Below, one piece after another: positions 35,015 through 43,460 of a stretch of 64,000 nt of DNA. A model generated the notes under the pieces. It worked only from the letters and a program-made list of their open reading frames with translations, searched no databases and was not told the DNA's origin. The position numbers and the translations under genes are program-made. The stretch's first letter is position 1; every line of letters begins with the position of its first letter. The stretch is from Acidobacteriota bacterium (GTDB lineage: Bacteria > Acidobacteriota > Terriglobia > Acidiferrales > UBA7541): NCBI GenBank assembly GCA_013289835.1, contig JABCZG010000001.1, positions 1 through 64,000 on the forward strand. The letters are read 5' to 3'.

Positions 35015-35773
35015 TCATTGCGTCGGGACAGCGTCGCGGTTGGACTCGTCCATCAATCGCATGGCTTCCATCAACAGGCCCGTGGTGTTCTTCGTCGTGG
35101 TCGTCCGCGTGGAGGCGTTTGCTGCATTAAAATCGATCTCGAACTCCCCAGCCGTCCACAAAACAACTTTGTATACAGCGTCGTCGCCCTCTACACCGCC
35201 AATTTTCGCATCGCGGCACTGCCCGGCGGCAAAATACAATTCGCCCTGGGCACCGTCGTGCTGCACGACCAACCGGCACGACTTCTGCCCCATTTCCAGC
35301 GACTGCATCAGGTCAATCATGCTCATCTCTTCCAGCCGCCCCTGAATAACCCCCGGCCGCTTGGCCTTCTTCTGCAGCTTTTCCAGGTGCAGCCGATCCA
35401 CAACCTTCTTGGCAATGCGCACCAAATCCTTGATCAGGAACGGCTTGGTAATGAAATCCTCTACGCCATCCACCAGCGGCCTCAACCGCTCTTCGATGTC
35501 CGGCCGGCTCGCCATAAATAAAAATGGAATGTGCTTCGTCGCCTCGCGCCCGCGCAGCTTCTCAAAAAGCTGCCTTCCGTCCAGCCCAGGCATCTTGTAA
35601 TCGCAAAGAATCACATCCGGCGGCGCATCAATCACTTTTAGCAGCGCGTCCGCCCCGTCCGTGGAAGTCTCCACTTCGCAGAACGGCTCCAGCCCCTTCG
35701 CGATCAAGTCGCGCACCAGTGGATTGTCATCCGCCAGCAGCAGCTTTACGCTTTTTCCGCCCGGCGCGCTCAT
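35015..35773 (-). CDS. Response regulator with DUF4388 (PATAN-like) output domain
   Basis: A 252-residue protein. Residues about 9-125 are a receiver domain with acidic pair D15/D16, phosphoacceptor D58 ('LCDYKMPGLDG') and K110 ('FITKPF'). From about 140 on it is a DUF4388 domain ('GRLEEMSMIDLMQSLEMGQKS', 'GELYFAAGQ'), a protein-protein module known from motility and signalling regulators. There is no DNA-binding domain. Its ATG overlaps the moaC stop (ATGA), and mogA starts 22 bases later, so it sits inside the molybdenum-cofactor operon. Its kinase partner is not visible. Confidence 0.9.
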   Translation of the reverse strand: MSAPGGKSVKLLLADDNPLVRDLIAKGLEPFCEVETSTDGADALLKVIDAPPDVILCDYKMPGLDGRQLFEKLRGREATKHIPFLFMASRPDIEERLRPLVDGVEDFITKPFLIKDLVRIAKKVVDRLHLEKLQKKAKRPGVIQGRLEEMSMIDLMQSLEMGQKSCRLVVQHDGAQGELYFAAGQCRDAKIGGVEGDDAVYKVVLWTAGEFEIDFNAANASTRTTTTKNTTGLLMEAMRLMDESNRDAVPTQ

Positions 35774-36285
35774 TTCCCGCGCCTCAACGAACCGCTCTTT
35801 CGACGGAAATCCCCGCTCTTGCCGCCGGTCTTTTCGGCCAGAACAATATTCGTAATTTCCATCCCTTTATCGAGAGCTTTGCACATGTCGTAGACCGTGA
35901 GGGCTGCGGCGGCAACGGCGACCAGAGCTTCCATCTCCACGCCTGTCTGAGCTGTCGTCGTTACAGTGGATCGCACTTCCACGCCATTTTGGCATAGCCG
36001 TGCGGTCACATCAATGTGCGTCAGCGGCAGTGGGTGACAAAGAGGTATCCACTCCGCGGTCCTCTTCGCCGCTGCAATTCCTGCGATCCGCGCCACTTCC
36101 AGCGGGTTCCCCTTCGGATTCTTCAGCCGCTTCACGGCCCGCACCACGCGCGGCTTCATCTTCACAAACCCCTGCGCCACCGCCGTCCGCGTCGTCACCG
36201 CTTTCTCCGACACGTCCACCATCCGCACTTCGCCCTTCTTCCCGTAATGCGATAGCTTCACCATTTTCGCGCCACTAGACGACAT
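35770..36285 (-). CDS. moaC: Cyclic pyranopterin monophosphate synthase
   Basis: Second half of the first step of molybdenum-cofactor synthesis, forming cyclic pyranopterin monophosphate. The 171-residue protein has 'IPLCHPLPLTHIDV', the conserved 'TGVEMEALVAVAAAALTVYD' and 'KALDKGMEI' motifs. A basic tail of about 15 residues ends the protein. An in-frame ATG at residue 8 is an alternative start. It overlaps moeA by 11 bases. Confidence 0.95.
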   Translation of the reverse strand: MSSSGAKMVKLSHYGKKGEVRMVDVSEKAVTTRTAVAQGFVKMKPRVVRAVKRLKNPKGNPLEVARIAGIAAAKRTAEWIPLCHPLPLTHIDVTARLCQNGVEVRSTVTTTAQTGVEMEALVAVAAAALTVYDMCKALDKGMEITNIVLAEKTGGKSGDFRRKSGSLRRGK

Positions 36286-37486
36286 CCTTCCTCATCAGCA
36301 CGGACACACGCTCACCAATCTCAATCTTCTCCCGGTCCGCCGGCACCACCAAAAAACAATTCGCCTTCGCCAACGCCGCGATATCCCCTGATCCCTGCCA
36401 ACGCAGCGGCTTCACTTCGGGCGTCGAGCCGCTCCACTCCACCCTCGCCGGCAAAAAGTGCGTCAGCCCAGGCTTTTCCTTTATTGCCTCCGCCAGCCGC
36501 GCCTCCAGCAACGTCAGTGGCCGCGCCTCCGCCCCCCTCAACAAATCAATCGCCGGCGCCACAAACAATTCGAACGTCACCATCGTCGAAACCGGATTCC
36601 CCGGCAACCCAAACACCGGCTTGCCCCGGCAAATGCCGAACACCGTAGGCTTCCCCGGCCGTATCGCCACCGCATCAAAGAAAAACTCCGCTCCAATCGC
36701 CTTCAACACGCTTTCAACAAGGTCATACTTCCCCATCGAAACGCCGCCCGACAACACCAGCGCATCTTCCTTCAGCCCGCGCTCAATCTTCTCCCCCAAA
36801 TCCTCAACGCGATCCGCCGCATTCCCCAAAATCACCGGCTCGCCCCCCGCAATCCGTACCTGTGCCGCCAACGATACGCTGTTGCTATTCCGGATCTGAA
36901 ACTCTCCCGGCGTCTCATCCACCAGCACAACCTCATCGCCAGTCGAAAGTATCGCCACGCGCGGCCTCTTCGCGCACTGGAGCGTCACCGCCCCAACCTG
37001 CGCCGCCAGCGCCAGCTCCGCATAACCCAGCCGCATTCCCGGAGTCAGAATCGTCTGCCCCGCCACGGCCTCACTCCCTCGCAGCACAACGCTTTGGCCA
37101 GGGTGCGCCGCGCGCTCGAATCGCACCCCATCGCCCTCACGCTGCGTATGCTCGATCATCACCACCGCATCCGCGCCCGCCGGCACGGCGGCTCCCGTCA
37201 TAATCTGCACACAAGTCCCCGGCTCCAGACTCTCGCGCACCGTATCGCCCGCCTTGATCTCCCCCACGCACTTTAGTTTGCCGCCAGGCACAACTTCCTT
37301 GGCACGCACCGCATACCCATCCCGCGTGGACCGGTCAAACGGCGGATATTCCCGATCCGTCCGCACCTCCTGCGCCAACACCAACCCCAGCCCCTCCCAC
37401 AGGCTCACACCAACAACCGCAGGCGGCCGTGCTCTTTTCTTAAGTTGGTCGATAACTGTCTGCCGTGCTTGCTCGTAGCTGAGCAT
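36275..37486 (-). CDS. moeA: Molybdopterin molybdotransferase
   Basis: Inserts molybdenum into adenylylated molybdopterin. The 403-residue protein has the domain order of MoeA, with 'PPFDRSTRDGYAV' near residue 46, 'LSGGVSMGKYD' near 245 and 'GLPGNPVSTMV' near 297. It is the first gene of the group and is separated from purA upstream by a hairpin. moaA and moaE are absent from the window. Confidence 0.95.
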   Translation of the reverse strand: MLSYEQARQTVIDQLKKRARPPAVVGVSLWEGLGLVLAQEVRTDREYPPFDRSTRDGYAVRAKEVVPGGKLKCVGEIKAGDTVRESLEPGTCVQIMTGAAVPAGADAVVMIEHTQREGDGVRFERAAHPGQSVVLRGSEAVAGQTILTPGMRLGYAELALAAQVGAVTLQCAKRPRVAILSTGDEVVLVDETPGEFQIRNSNSVSLAAQVRIAGGEPVILGNAADRVEDLGEKIERGLKEDALVLSGGVSMGKYDLVESVLKAIGAEFFFDAVAIRPGKPTVFGICRGKPVFGLPGNPVSTMVTFELFVAPAIDLLRGAEARPLTLLEARLAEAIKEKPGLTHFLPARVEWSGSTPEVKPLRWQGSGDIAALAKANCFLVVPADREKIEIGERVSVLMRKDVV

Positions 37487-37500
37487 AAAAGAGGATTTGT

Positions 37501-37526
37501 AGAGGCCGGGCTTCAGCCCGGCCTCT
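37501..37526. terminator. Strong GC hairpin between purA and moeA
   Basis: AGAGGCCGGGC-TTCA-GCCCGGCCTCT is a perfect 11-bp stem with a four-base loop. Neither side has a clean U-run. It may be a terminator for purA or a REP-like element. Confidence 0.55.
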
Positions 37527-37578
37527 CTTCATTCTTTGGATTCGATCTGCGAACTCTGCGTCTCTGTGTCTAAAATTC

Positions 37579-38877
37579 TTACAGCCACCGCGCCAACAAC
37601 GTCCCCGCCGGCACAATCGTCGCATCCCGCTCCGGCCCCGTCGAAATCATCCCAATCTCCACCTGCAGAAACTCCGAAATAAACCGCAAGTACTCAATCG
37701 CCGCTTTCGGCAGCTTCGCCCCGTCCTTCACTCCATAAGTCGTCTCATTCCACCCCGGCAGCATCTTGTACTCCGGCGTGACGTGCTCGTACTCCTCCGC
37801 CAGCGCCGGCATTTCCTTCAGCGTCGTGCCCTTATACTTGTACCCCACGCAAACCTGAATCTCCCGCTGCGTATCGAAAACATCCAGCTTCGTAATCACC
37901 AGCGAGTCAATCCCATTGATCATTTTCGCGTAGCGCAGCACCTGCAAATCCAGCCATCCACACCGCCGCGGCCGCCCCGTCACTGCCCCAAATTCTTTAC
38001 CACGCGCACGAACCTCATTCGCCTCCAGGTCCGGCATTTCCGTCGGAAACGGCCCGCCGCCCACGCGCGTGGTATACGCCTTCGAAATTCCCAGCACATG
38101 CTTGATCTTCGTCGGCGGCACACCCACGCCCGTCGTCGCCCCGCCCGATATCGCGCTCGACGAGGTCACAAACGGATACGTCCCGTGGTCAATGTCCAGC
38201 ATCGTGCCCTGCGCGCCCTCAAAGAGCACCGACTTCCCTTCGTCCAGCGCGCGATTCACCAATTCCGCCGTGTCGCAAATATACCCGCGAATTTTCTCGC
38301 CCAGCTTCAGCGTCTCTTCCACTTCATGCGAAAAATCAATGTCCGCGCCGTACGCGCCCTTCGCCAGCCGGTTTTTCTCCGCCACCACATGCGCCGCCTT
38401 CTTTCGAAACAATTCCGGCTCCAGCAAGTCGCACATGCGCAGCCCGCGCCGCGCCATCTTGTCTTCGTACGCCGGCCCGATGCCGCGCGAAGTCGTCCCG
38501 ATCTTGTCCGCCCCGCGCGCGCTTTCCGCCGCTTTATCCAGTTCTCTGTGATACGGAAAAATCAGGTGCGCGCGATTGCTGACGTGCAGCCGCCCCTTCA
38601 CATCAATTCCCGCTTTCGAAAGCGTCTCAATCTCCGCGACCAGCGCCGCCGGATCCACCACTACGCCCGTGCCGATCACCGCCTGCTGCTTCGGCCGCAA
38701 AATCCCGCAAGGAATCAGCTGCAGCACATAGCGGTCCTTCCCAATAATCACCGTGTGCCCCGCATTGTGCCCGCCCGCCACCCGCGCAATGTAATCAAAC
38801 GACCCCGCAAGGTAGTCCACCACCTTGCCCTTGCCCTCATCGCCCCACTGCGCGCCCACCACCACCACCGATTTCAT
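37579..38877 (-). CDS. purA: Adenylosuccinate synthase
   Basis: Joins aspartate to IMP with GTP on the way to AMP. The 432-residue protein has the P-loop-like 'GAQWGDEGKGKVVDYLA' at the N-terminus, 'GGHNAGHT', 'TSRGIGPAYEDK' and 'TTTGVGVPP'-like segments, and 'KLDVFD' for guanine recognition. Full family length. It appears to be a single-gene unit, bounded by a hairpin downstream and a 134-base spacer upstream. Confidence 0.96.
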   Translation of the reverse strand: MKSVVVVGAQWGDEGKGKVVDYLAGSFDYIARVAGGHNAGHTVIIGKDRYVLQLIPCGILRPKQQAVIGTGVVVDPAALVAEIETLSKAGIDVKGRLHVSNRAHLIFPYHRELDKAAESARGADKIGTTSRGIGPAYEDKMARRGLRMCDLLEPELFRKKAAHVVAEKNRLAKGAYGADIDFSHEVEETLKLGEKIRGYICDTAELVNRALDEGKSVLFEGAQGTMLDIDHGTYPFVTSSSAISGGATTGVGVPPTKIKHVLGISKAYTTRVGGGPFPTEMPDLEANEVRARGKEFGAVTGRPRRCGWLDLQVLRYAKMINGIDSLVITKLDVFDTQREIQVCVGYKYKGTTLKEMPALAEEYEHVTPEYKMLPGWNETTYGVKDGAKLPKAAIEYLRFISEFLQVEIGMISTGPERDATIVPAGTLLARWL

Positions 38878-39011
38878 TCCGTCCCTCTCCTAACACACCA
38901 CAACGCTTTCGCGCCCGCTCCACCTAGACTGCTTTGGAAATCACCAAGAAACGGCAGGTTCTAATCGTAAGCTCGCCCCGCCCTCAACGCAAGCAAGTCT
39001 CCCGCTCGATC

Positions 39012-39593
39012 CTACCGAGACAGTTCCGCATACCGGAAACACGAGACCACGTGATCGTTCACAAGCCCCGTCGCCTGCATCAACGCATAACAAATCGTCG
39101 ACCCCACAAATCGAAATCCCCGCTTCTGTAAATCCTTGCTCAACAAATCCGATTCCGTCGTCCGCGCAGGCACTCGCTTATGTGTCTTCCACGTATTTTG
39201 TTTGGGCTTTCCGCCCACAAAGCGCCACACATACGCGTCGAAGCTGCCAAACTCTTTCTGGACTTCGAGAAACGCGCGCGCATTGCTGATAGTCGCATCA
39301 ATTTTCAACCGATTCCGGATAATCCCCGCATCCCCAAGCAGCTCCCGTACCTTCTTCTTGTCGTACCGCGCCACTTTCTCGGGATCGAACCCGTTAAGCA
39401 CCTCGCGATACCGCGCCCGTTTCTTCAAAACCGTGTCCCAACTAAGCCCCGCCTGCGCCCCTTCAAGAATCAGAAACTCAAACCAAGCGTGCTCGTCATG
39501 CACCGGCACACCCCACTCCCCATCGTGATAAGGAATGTTCAACTCGTTTTGTGCCCAGTGACAGCGCACAACCGCATCGGCAGCCTTTTTCAT
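39012..39593 (-). CDS. tag: DNA-3-methyladenine glycosylase I
   Basis: Base-excision repair enzyme that removes 3-methyladenine. The 193-residue protein has 'YHDGEWGVPVHDE' near the N-terminus, 'LEGAQAGLSWDTVLKKR', and the C-terminal 'GFRFVGSTICYALMQATGLVNDH', all hallmarks of the Tag family, including the conserved zinc-site Cys and His residues. It starts 40 bases from the methyltransferase stop codon on the same strand. Confidence 0.95.
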   Translation of the reverse strand: MKKAADAVVRCHWAQNELNIPYHDGEWGVPVHDEHAWFEFLILEGAQAGLSWDTVLKKRARYREVLNGFDPEKVARYDKKKVRELLGDAGIIRNRLKIDATISNARAFLEVQKEFGSFDAYVWRFVGGKPKQNTWKTHKRVPARTTESDLLSKDLQKRGFRFVGSTICYALMQATGLVNDHVVSCFRYAELSR

Positions 39594-39632
39594 TGTTAAG
39601 TTTTCGTGAGAAACCTCTGGTGAATCAAATCG

Positions 39633-40457
39633 TCAGCGCAAAATCGAATGAATAATAATCGTGTTCCCGCCCAGCAGCACCGGATCCGACGCCAGCTCAT
39701 CCGTCCAGCGATCCTTGCGCCGCGCTTCCGGCGTCAGCTTCGCCAGCAGCCGTATAAACGCCACCAGCGGCCAATAAAGCCACTGATTTCCCTTCACCCG
39801 GTCGCGATGCACATCCTGAATCGCAAAACCATTCAACTCCAGGTAATACCGCAGCTCGTTGTACCCAATCGGATTCGCATGCACCACGATTTCGTGCTTC
39901 CCCGCCGTGTCATCATCAATCTTCGACTTATATTGCTCGGAAAGCGGCTTGAAGTGCGACGTATACCCAAACAGCAGCCACTTCAGCCGCTCCTCTATAT
40001 TCATGATATTCGGCACGCTGATGATCAGGTGTCCGCCCGGCTTCAGTAATCGGTTATATTCGCGAAACGCCTGCGGCGGCGAATCAATGTGCTCCAGCCC
40101 ATCCAGCGAAACAATGTAATCGAATGATTTCGACGTGTATGGCAGCGTCCCGGACAAATCGCCCCGCTTGATGTCCACTCCATCCAGCCGGAAAAGCTCC
40201 GAATACAAATCGCAGCAGCGCAGCTCAAACCCTTCCTTAATTAAATCTTCCGCCAGCGCCCCTTCTCCCGTCGGACAATCCAGAACCAGCCCCCGCGGCA
40301 ATCCCCTCAAAATTCCCAGCACCGTCTCATGCAGCCCCGGCCGCGAGACCGGCGCCGGCCCGCGATTCCCCGCCAGCAGAGGCGGATGATCCGCTCCCTT
40401 AATCGTCCGCGAAGGCGTTGCCGCCGGTTCCGCTGTAGCCAAATCGTCTCTCCCCAA
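39633..40457 (-). CDS. Class I SAM-dependent methyltransferase
   Basis: A 274-residue protein with a methyltransferase-11-type core. Motif I is 'VLDCPTGEGALAEDL' near residue 58, an acidic residue after it ('CCDLY') binds SAM ribose, and 'FDYIVSLDGLEHI' and 'LLKPGGHLIISVPN' are the later motifs. A C-terminal 'NGFAIQDVHRDRVKGNQWLYWPLV' stretch resembles methyltransferases found in polysaccharide clusters. The start drawn is TTG without a clear ribosome site, so the first about 25 residues are uncertain. Substrate unknown. Confidence 0.8.
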   Translation of the reverse strand: MGRDDLATAEPAATPSRTIKGADHPPLLAGNRGPAPVSRPGLHETVLGILRGLPRGLVLDCPTGEGALAEDLIKEGFELRCCDLYSELFRLDGVDIKRGDLSGTLPYTSKSFDYIVSLDGLEHIDSPPQAFREYNRLLKPGGHLIISVPNIMNIEERLKWLLFGYTSHFKPLSEQYKSKIDDDTAGKHEIVVHANPIGYNELRYYLELNGFAIQDVHRDRVKGNQWLYWPLVAFIRLLAKLTPEARRKDRWTDELASDPVLLGGNTIIIHSILR

Positions 40458-40485
40458 TCAAAACTATTTCGCGTGCTCTTCACGC

Positions 40486-40521
40486 AAAAAAGGCGTGTCG
40501 CACTCAACTGTACGACACGCC
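40486..40521 (-). terminator. Rho-independent terminator of trxA
   Basis: On the - strand GGCGTGTCG, a 12-base loop and CGACACGCC are followed at once by TTTTTT (40486-40491). A textbook terminator, 23 bases after the trxA stop. Confidence 0.92.
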
Positions 40522-40543
40522 CCAACCATCTTCTATCTCTAAG

Positions 40544-40882
40544 TTACGCCAGATGCCGCTCCAGCGCCTTCGTGATCTGGTCTTTCGGCACCGCGCCGAC
40601 GATCTGCTCCACCACCTGCCCGTTCTTGAACACCAGCAGCGTTGGAATTCCACGGACGTTGTAGCGTCCCGCCGAATTCATCGCTTCATCCACGTTCAAC
40701 TTCATCACCTTCAGCTTGCCCGCGTAGTCGTGCGCAATCTCCGCCACCGTCGGCGCCAGCATGTGACACGGCCGGCACCACTCCGCCCAGAAATCCACCA
40801 TCACCGGCTGCGAATTGCTCGCCGTCAACACCTCGGCTTCGAAATTTCCGTCCGTTGCCGCTTGAATTGAATTGTCAGCCAT
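40544..40882 (-). CDS. trxA: Thioredoxin with WCRPC active site
   Basis: Protein disulfide reductant of 112 residues. The active site is W35-C36-R37-P38-C39, with Arg in place of the usual Gly. The cis-proline lies in 'RGIPTLLVF'. Length and fold signals ('VMVDFWAEWC') are normal for Trx. It lies 44 bases after glgA on the same strand and has its own strong terminator. Confidence 0.93.
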   Translation of the reverse strand: MADNSIQAATDGNFEAEVLTASNSQPVMVDFWAEWCRPCHMLAPTVAEIAHDYAGKLKVMKLNVDEAMNSAGRYNVRGIPTLLVFKNGQVVEQIVGAVPKDQITKALERHLA

Positions 40883-40926
40883 AGTCTTTGTCCTCAGCGA
40901 CTTACCCGCCTCAAGCGGGTTGCCGC

Positions 40927-42507
40927 TCAGCTCTCCTTATCGAACTCAATTAGATGTCGTAGCTGGCTTTTGGTTTCTTTTGCCCTGCCCTGCCCTGCCG
41001 CCTGGCCGGCTTGCAACGCGTTTTGCGCAACCTGCCCCAAGCCCCGAACCTCCCGCGCCGCCTCATACAGCTTCGCATACTCCGCCGCGGGCCCCTTCCA
41101 CGAAAAATCCTTCGTCATTCCGTTCAATTGGATGCGCTTCCAGATTCGCTCATCCATATAATGATGCAGTGCCTGCCGCACCGCATACAAGAGCGCGTCC
41201 CCGGAATACTCTTTGAACTTGAATCCCGTCCCCGTGCCGTGTTCCACGTCGAACGGCTCGATGCTGTCGTCCAGCCCGCCCGTCGCTCTCACAATCGGCA
41301 CCGTACCATACTTCAAGCTATACATCTGATTCAACCCCGAAGGCTCGTACCGCGACGGCATCAGAAACATGTCCGCGCCCGCCTCCACCTTATGCGCCAT
41401 CGCATTGTCATACGCGATCTTCACTCCCACGCGCCCCGGATACGCCGCCGCCAGCGCCCGGAACAAATCCTCGTATTTGCGCTCGCCTGTCCCCAGCACC
41501 ACCAGCACCAAATCCTCGCGCATCAACTCGTGCGCTTTCTCCGCAATCAAGTCGAAGCCCTTCTGGTCCGCGAACCTCGAAACAATCCCAATCAGCGGCC
41601 GCTCCAGGTGATCGTGCGACAATCCAAACAAATCCAGCAACTCCTGCTTGCACACCTGCTTCCCGCTCAAGTCCTTGGCCGAGTACCGCGCCGCGATCAG
41701 CTTGTCCTTCTCCGGGTTCCACGCCGCGTAATCCACGCCGTTCAATATTCCAACTAATCGATCCCCGCGGTCCCTAACCACTCCATCGAGTCCATATCCG
41801 TACTCTGGCGTCTGAATCTCCTCCGCATATTTCCTGCTGACGGTAGTCAAATAATCCGCATACACCAGCCCGCCCTTCAGCAGATTCACGCCCCCATAAA
41901 ATTCAATCCCGCTCGGCTGAAACAATGCCTGTGGCAATCCCACGCGCTCCAGCACATCCTTCGTGAACTGCCCGTGATACCCCATGTTGTGAATCGAAAA
42001 CACCACCGGCGTGTCTTTCACCAGCGGATCGTCGCCATACGAAGTCCGCAGCAGCACCGGCACCAGCGCCGTCTGCCAGTCATGGCAATGAAACACGTCC
42101 GCCGGCCAAACATGTTTCGAAATCTCGATCGCCGCGCGGCAGAACTCCGCGTACCGTTCCGCATTGTCCGGATAGTCCCCCGTGCTCCCGCCATACAATC
42201 CCTCGCGATCGAAATACGCCGGATCATCCACGAAGTAATACCGCACGCCGCTCAGCAGCGTCCCATCCGCAATCGCCGGAAAACGCAGCCGCGTTCCGCC
42301 CATCGGAATCGTCAGGCTCGGCATCACCACTGCCGTCGCCTTCGTCTCGCGGTAGCGCGGCAACACCACCGCCACTTCGTGGCCCTGCGCCACCAACGCC
42401 TTCGGCAGCGCCTCCACCACATCCGCCAGGCCGCCCGTCTTCGAAAACGGCAGCCCCTCCGACGCCGCAAACAAAATTCTCACAGTGTTCTCACCATCGG
42501 CGCACAA
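40927..42507 (-). CDS. glgA: Glycogen synthase (ADP-glucose type, GT5)
   Basis: Elongates alpha-1,4-glucan from ADP-glucose. The 526-residue protein has the substrate-binding 'SKTGGLADVV' (K23), 'FHCHDWQTALVP', and the C-terminal GT-B motif 'MPSRYEPSGLNQMYSLKYG' with the conserved glutamate. The GTG at 42483 ('VRILFAAS') is an alternative start closer to other family members. The last about 30 residues are a Gln/Ala-rich tail encoded in part by GCCCT repeats. It is divergent from nagB. Confidence 0.94.
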   Translation of the reverse strand: MCADGENTVRILFAASEGLPFSKTGGLADVVEALPKALVAQGHEVAVVLPRYRETKATAVVMPSLTIPMGGTRLRFPAIADGTLLSGVRYYFVDDPAYFDREGLYGGSTGDYPDNAERYAEFCRAAIEISKHVWPADVFHCHDWQTALVPVLLRTSYGDDPLVKDTPVVFSIHNMGYHGQFTKDVLERVGLPQALFQPSGIEFYGGVNLLKGGLVYADYLTTVSRKYAEEIQTPEYGYGLDGVVRDRGDRLVGILNGVDYAAWNPEKDKLIAARYSAKDLSGKQVCKQELLDLFGLSHDHLERPLIGIVSRFADQKGFDLIAEKAHELMREDLVLVVLGTGERKYEDLFRALAAAYPGRVGVKIAYDNAMAHKVEAGADMFLMPSRYEPSGLNQMYSLKYGTVPIVRATGGLDDSIEPFDVEHGTGTGFKFKEYSGDALLYAVRQALHHYMDERIWKRIQLNGMTKDFSWKGPAAEYAKLYEAAREVRGLGQVAQNALQAGQAAGQGRAKETKSQLRHLIEFDKES

Positions 42508-42619
42508 ATCAACGCAATCAGTTTACGCTACCGGACCGCCCTCGATGCGTCAAGCAATCAACTTCAGCTTTCTTCGCGTTCATGTCGAACGACTGCAGTC
42601 CGTATTTCGCGCCCCCGAA

Positions 42620-42650
42620 TTGACTCCAAATCGCGTCACCACTAAAGTGG
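42620..42650 (+). promoter_or_regulatory. Promoter and possible operator of nagB
   Basis: TTGACT (42620-42625), 17 bases and TAAAGT (42643-42648). The -10 box lies inside the perfect inverted repeat CCACT-AA-AGTGG (42639-42650), a possible repressor site. Confidence 0.5.
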
Positions 42651-42692
42651 CTCGTCGCCACACACGCAGGCACGCAATAAGGAAAGCTGCGA

Positions 42693-43454
42693 GTGATTCT
42701 ACGAATCTTCAAGGATAAGTCTTCTCTGAGCACCGCCGCCGCCGAACAGGCCGCAAGCGCCATCCGCCGCGCCATCCGCGATCGCGGTCGCGCCCGCATC
42801 ATCGCTGCAACGGGAACCTCTCAATTGGAATTTCTAGATGTTCTCACTCGCGCGGAAAAAGTCGACTGGCATCGCGTCGAACTCTTTCATCTCGACGAAT
42901 ACGTCGGCCTGCCAATCACACATCCAGCCAGTTTTCGCAAATACCTCCTCGAGCGATTGATCCACAAAGCCGGCATCACGAAGTATCACTTGCTCGACGG
43001 CGACGCCGATCCCGGTGAAGTCGTCCGCCACATCGGCAAACTCCTAAGCGCCGAGCCGGTTGATGTCGCCTTCGCCGGCATCGGCGAAAATGGCCATCTC
43101 GCCTTCAACGACCCGCCCGCCAATTTCCAAACCGAAGAGCCCTATCTCCTTGTCAACCTCGACGAAGCCTGCCGCCGCCAGCAAGTCGGCGAAGCCTGGT
43201 TCACCGATATTTCCGAAGTTCCTCGCCAAGCCATCTCCGTGTCCATTCGCCAAATCCTGAAATCCAATGAGATCATCGCCGTAGTCCCCGAAGCGCGCAA
43301 AGCCCACGCCGTCAAACTTTGTTTCGAAGGCGAAATTACTCCGATGGCACCGGCGTCAATCCTGCGCACGCATCCGGCAACCACCGTTTATCTCGACAAG
43401 GACTCCGCCAGCCTGCTCAGCCCGGTAACTCTCGCCGCGCTCTCGACCACCTGA
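42693..43454 (+). CDS. nagB: Glucosamine-6-phosphate deaminase
   Basis: Converts glucosamine 6-phosphate to fructose 6-phosphate and ammonia. The 253-residue protein has '[12 protein letters not shown]' for phosphate binding, 'HLDEYVG' with the catalytic aspartate and '[14 protein letters not shown]' with the catalytic histidine. It starts with GTG. Six bases separate it from the transporter gene, so the two probably form an amino-sugar uptake and use operon. Confidence 0.9.
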   Translation: MILRIFKDKSSLSTAAAEQAASAIRRAIRDRGRARIIAATGTSQLEFLDVLTRAEKVDWHRVELFHLDEYVGLPITHPASFRKYLLERLIHKAGITKYHLLDGDADPGEVVRHIGKLLSAEPVDVAFAGIGENGHLAFNDPPANFQTEEPYLLVNLDEACRRQQVGEAWFTDISEVPRQAISVSIRQILKSNEIIAVVPEARKAHAVKLCFEGEITPMAPASILRTHPATTVYLDKDSASLLSPVTLAALSTT

Positions 43455-43460
43455 TCCTTC

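Noticed and set aside
40979..41002. GCCCT repeats in glgA as a phase-variation tract
   Set aside because: Only about three clean copies, in a dispensable C-terminal tail, too few for likely slippage switching.
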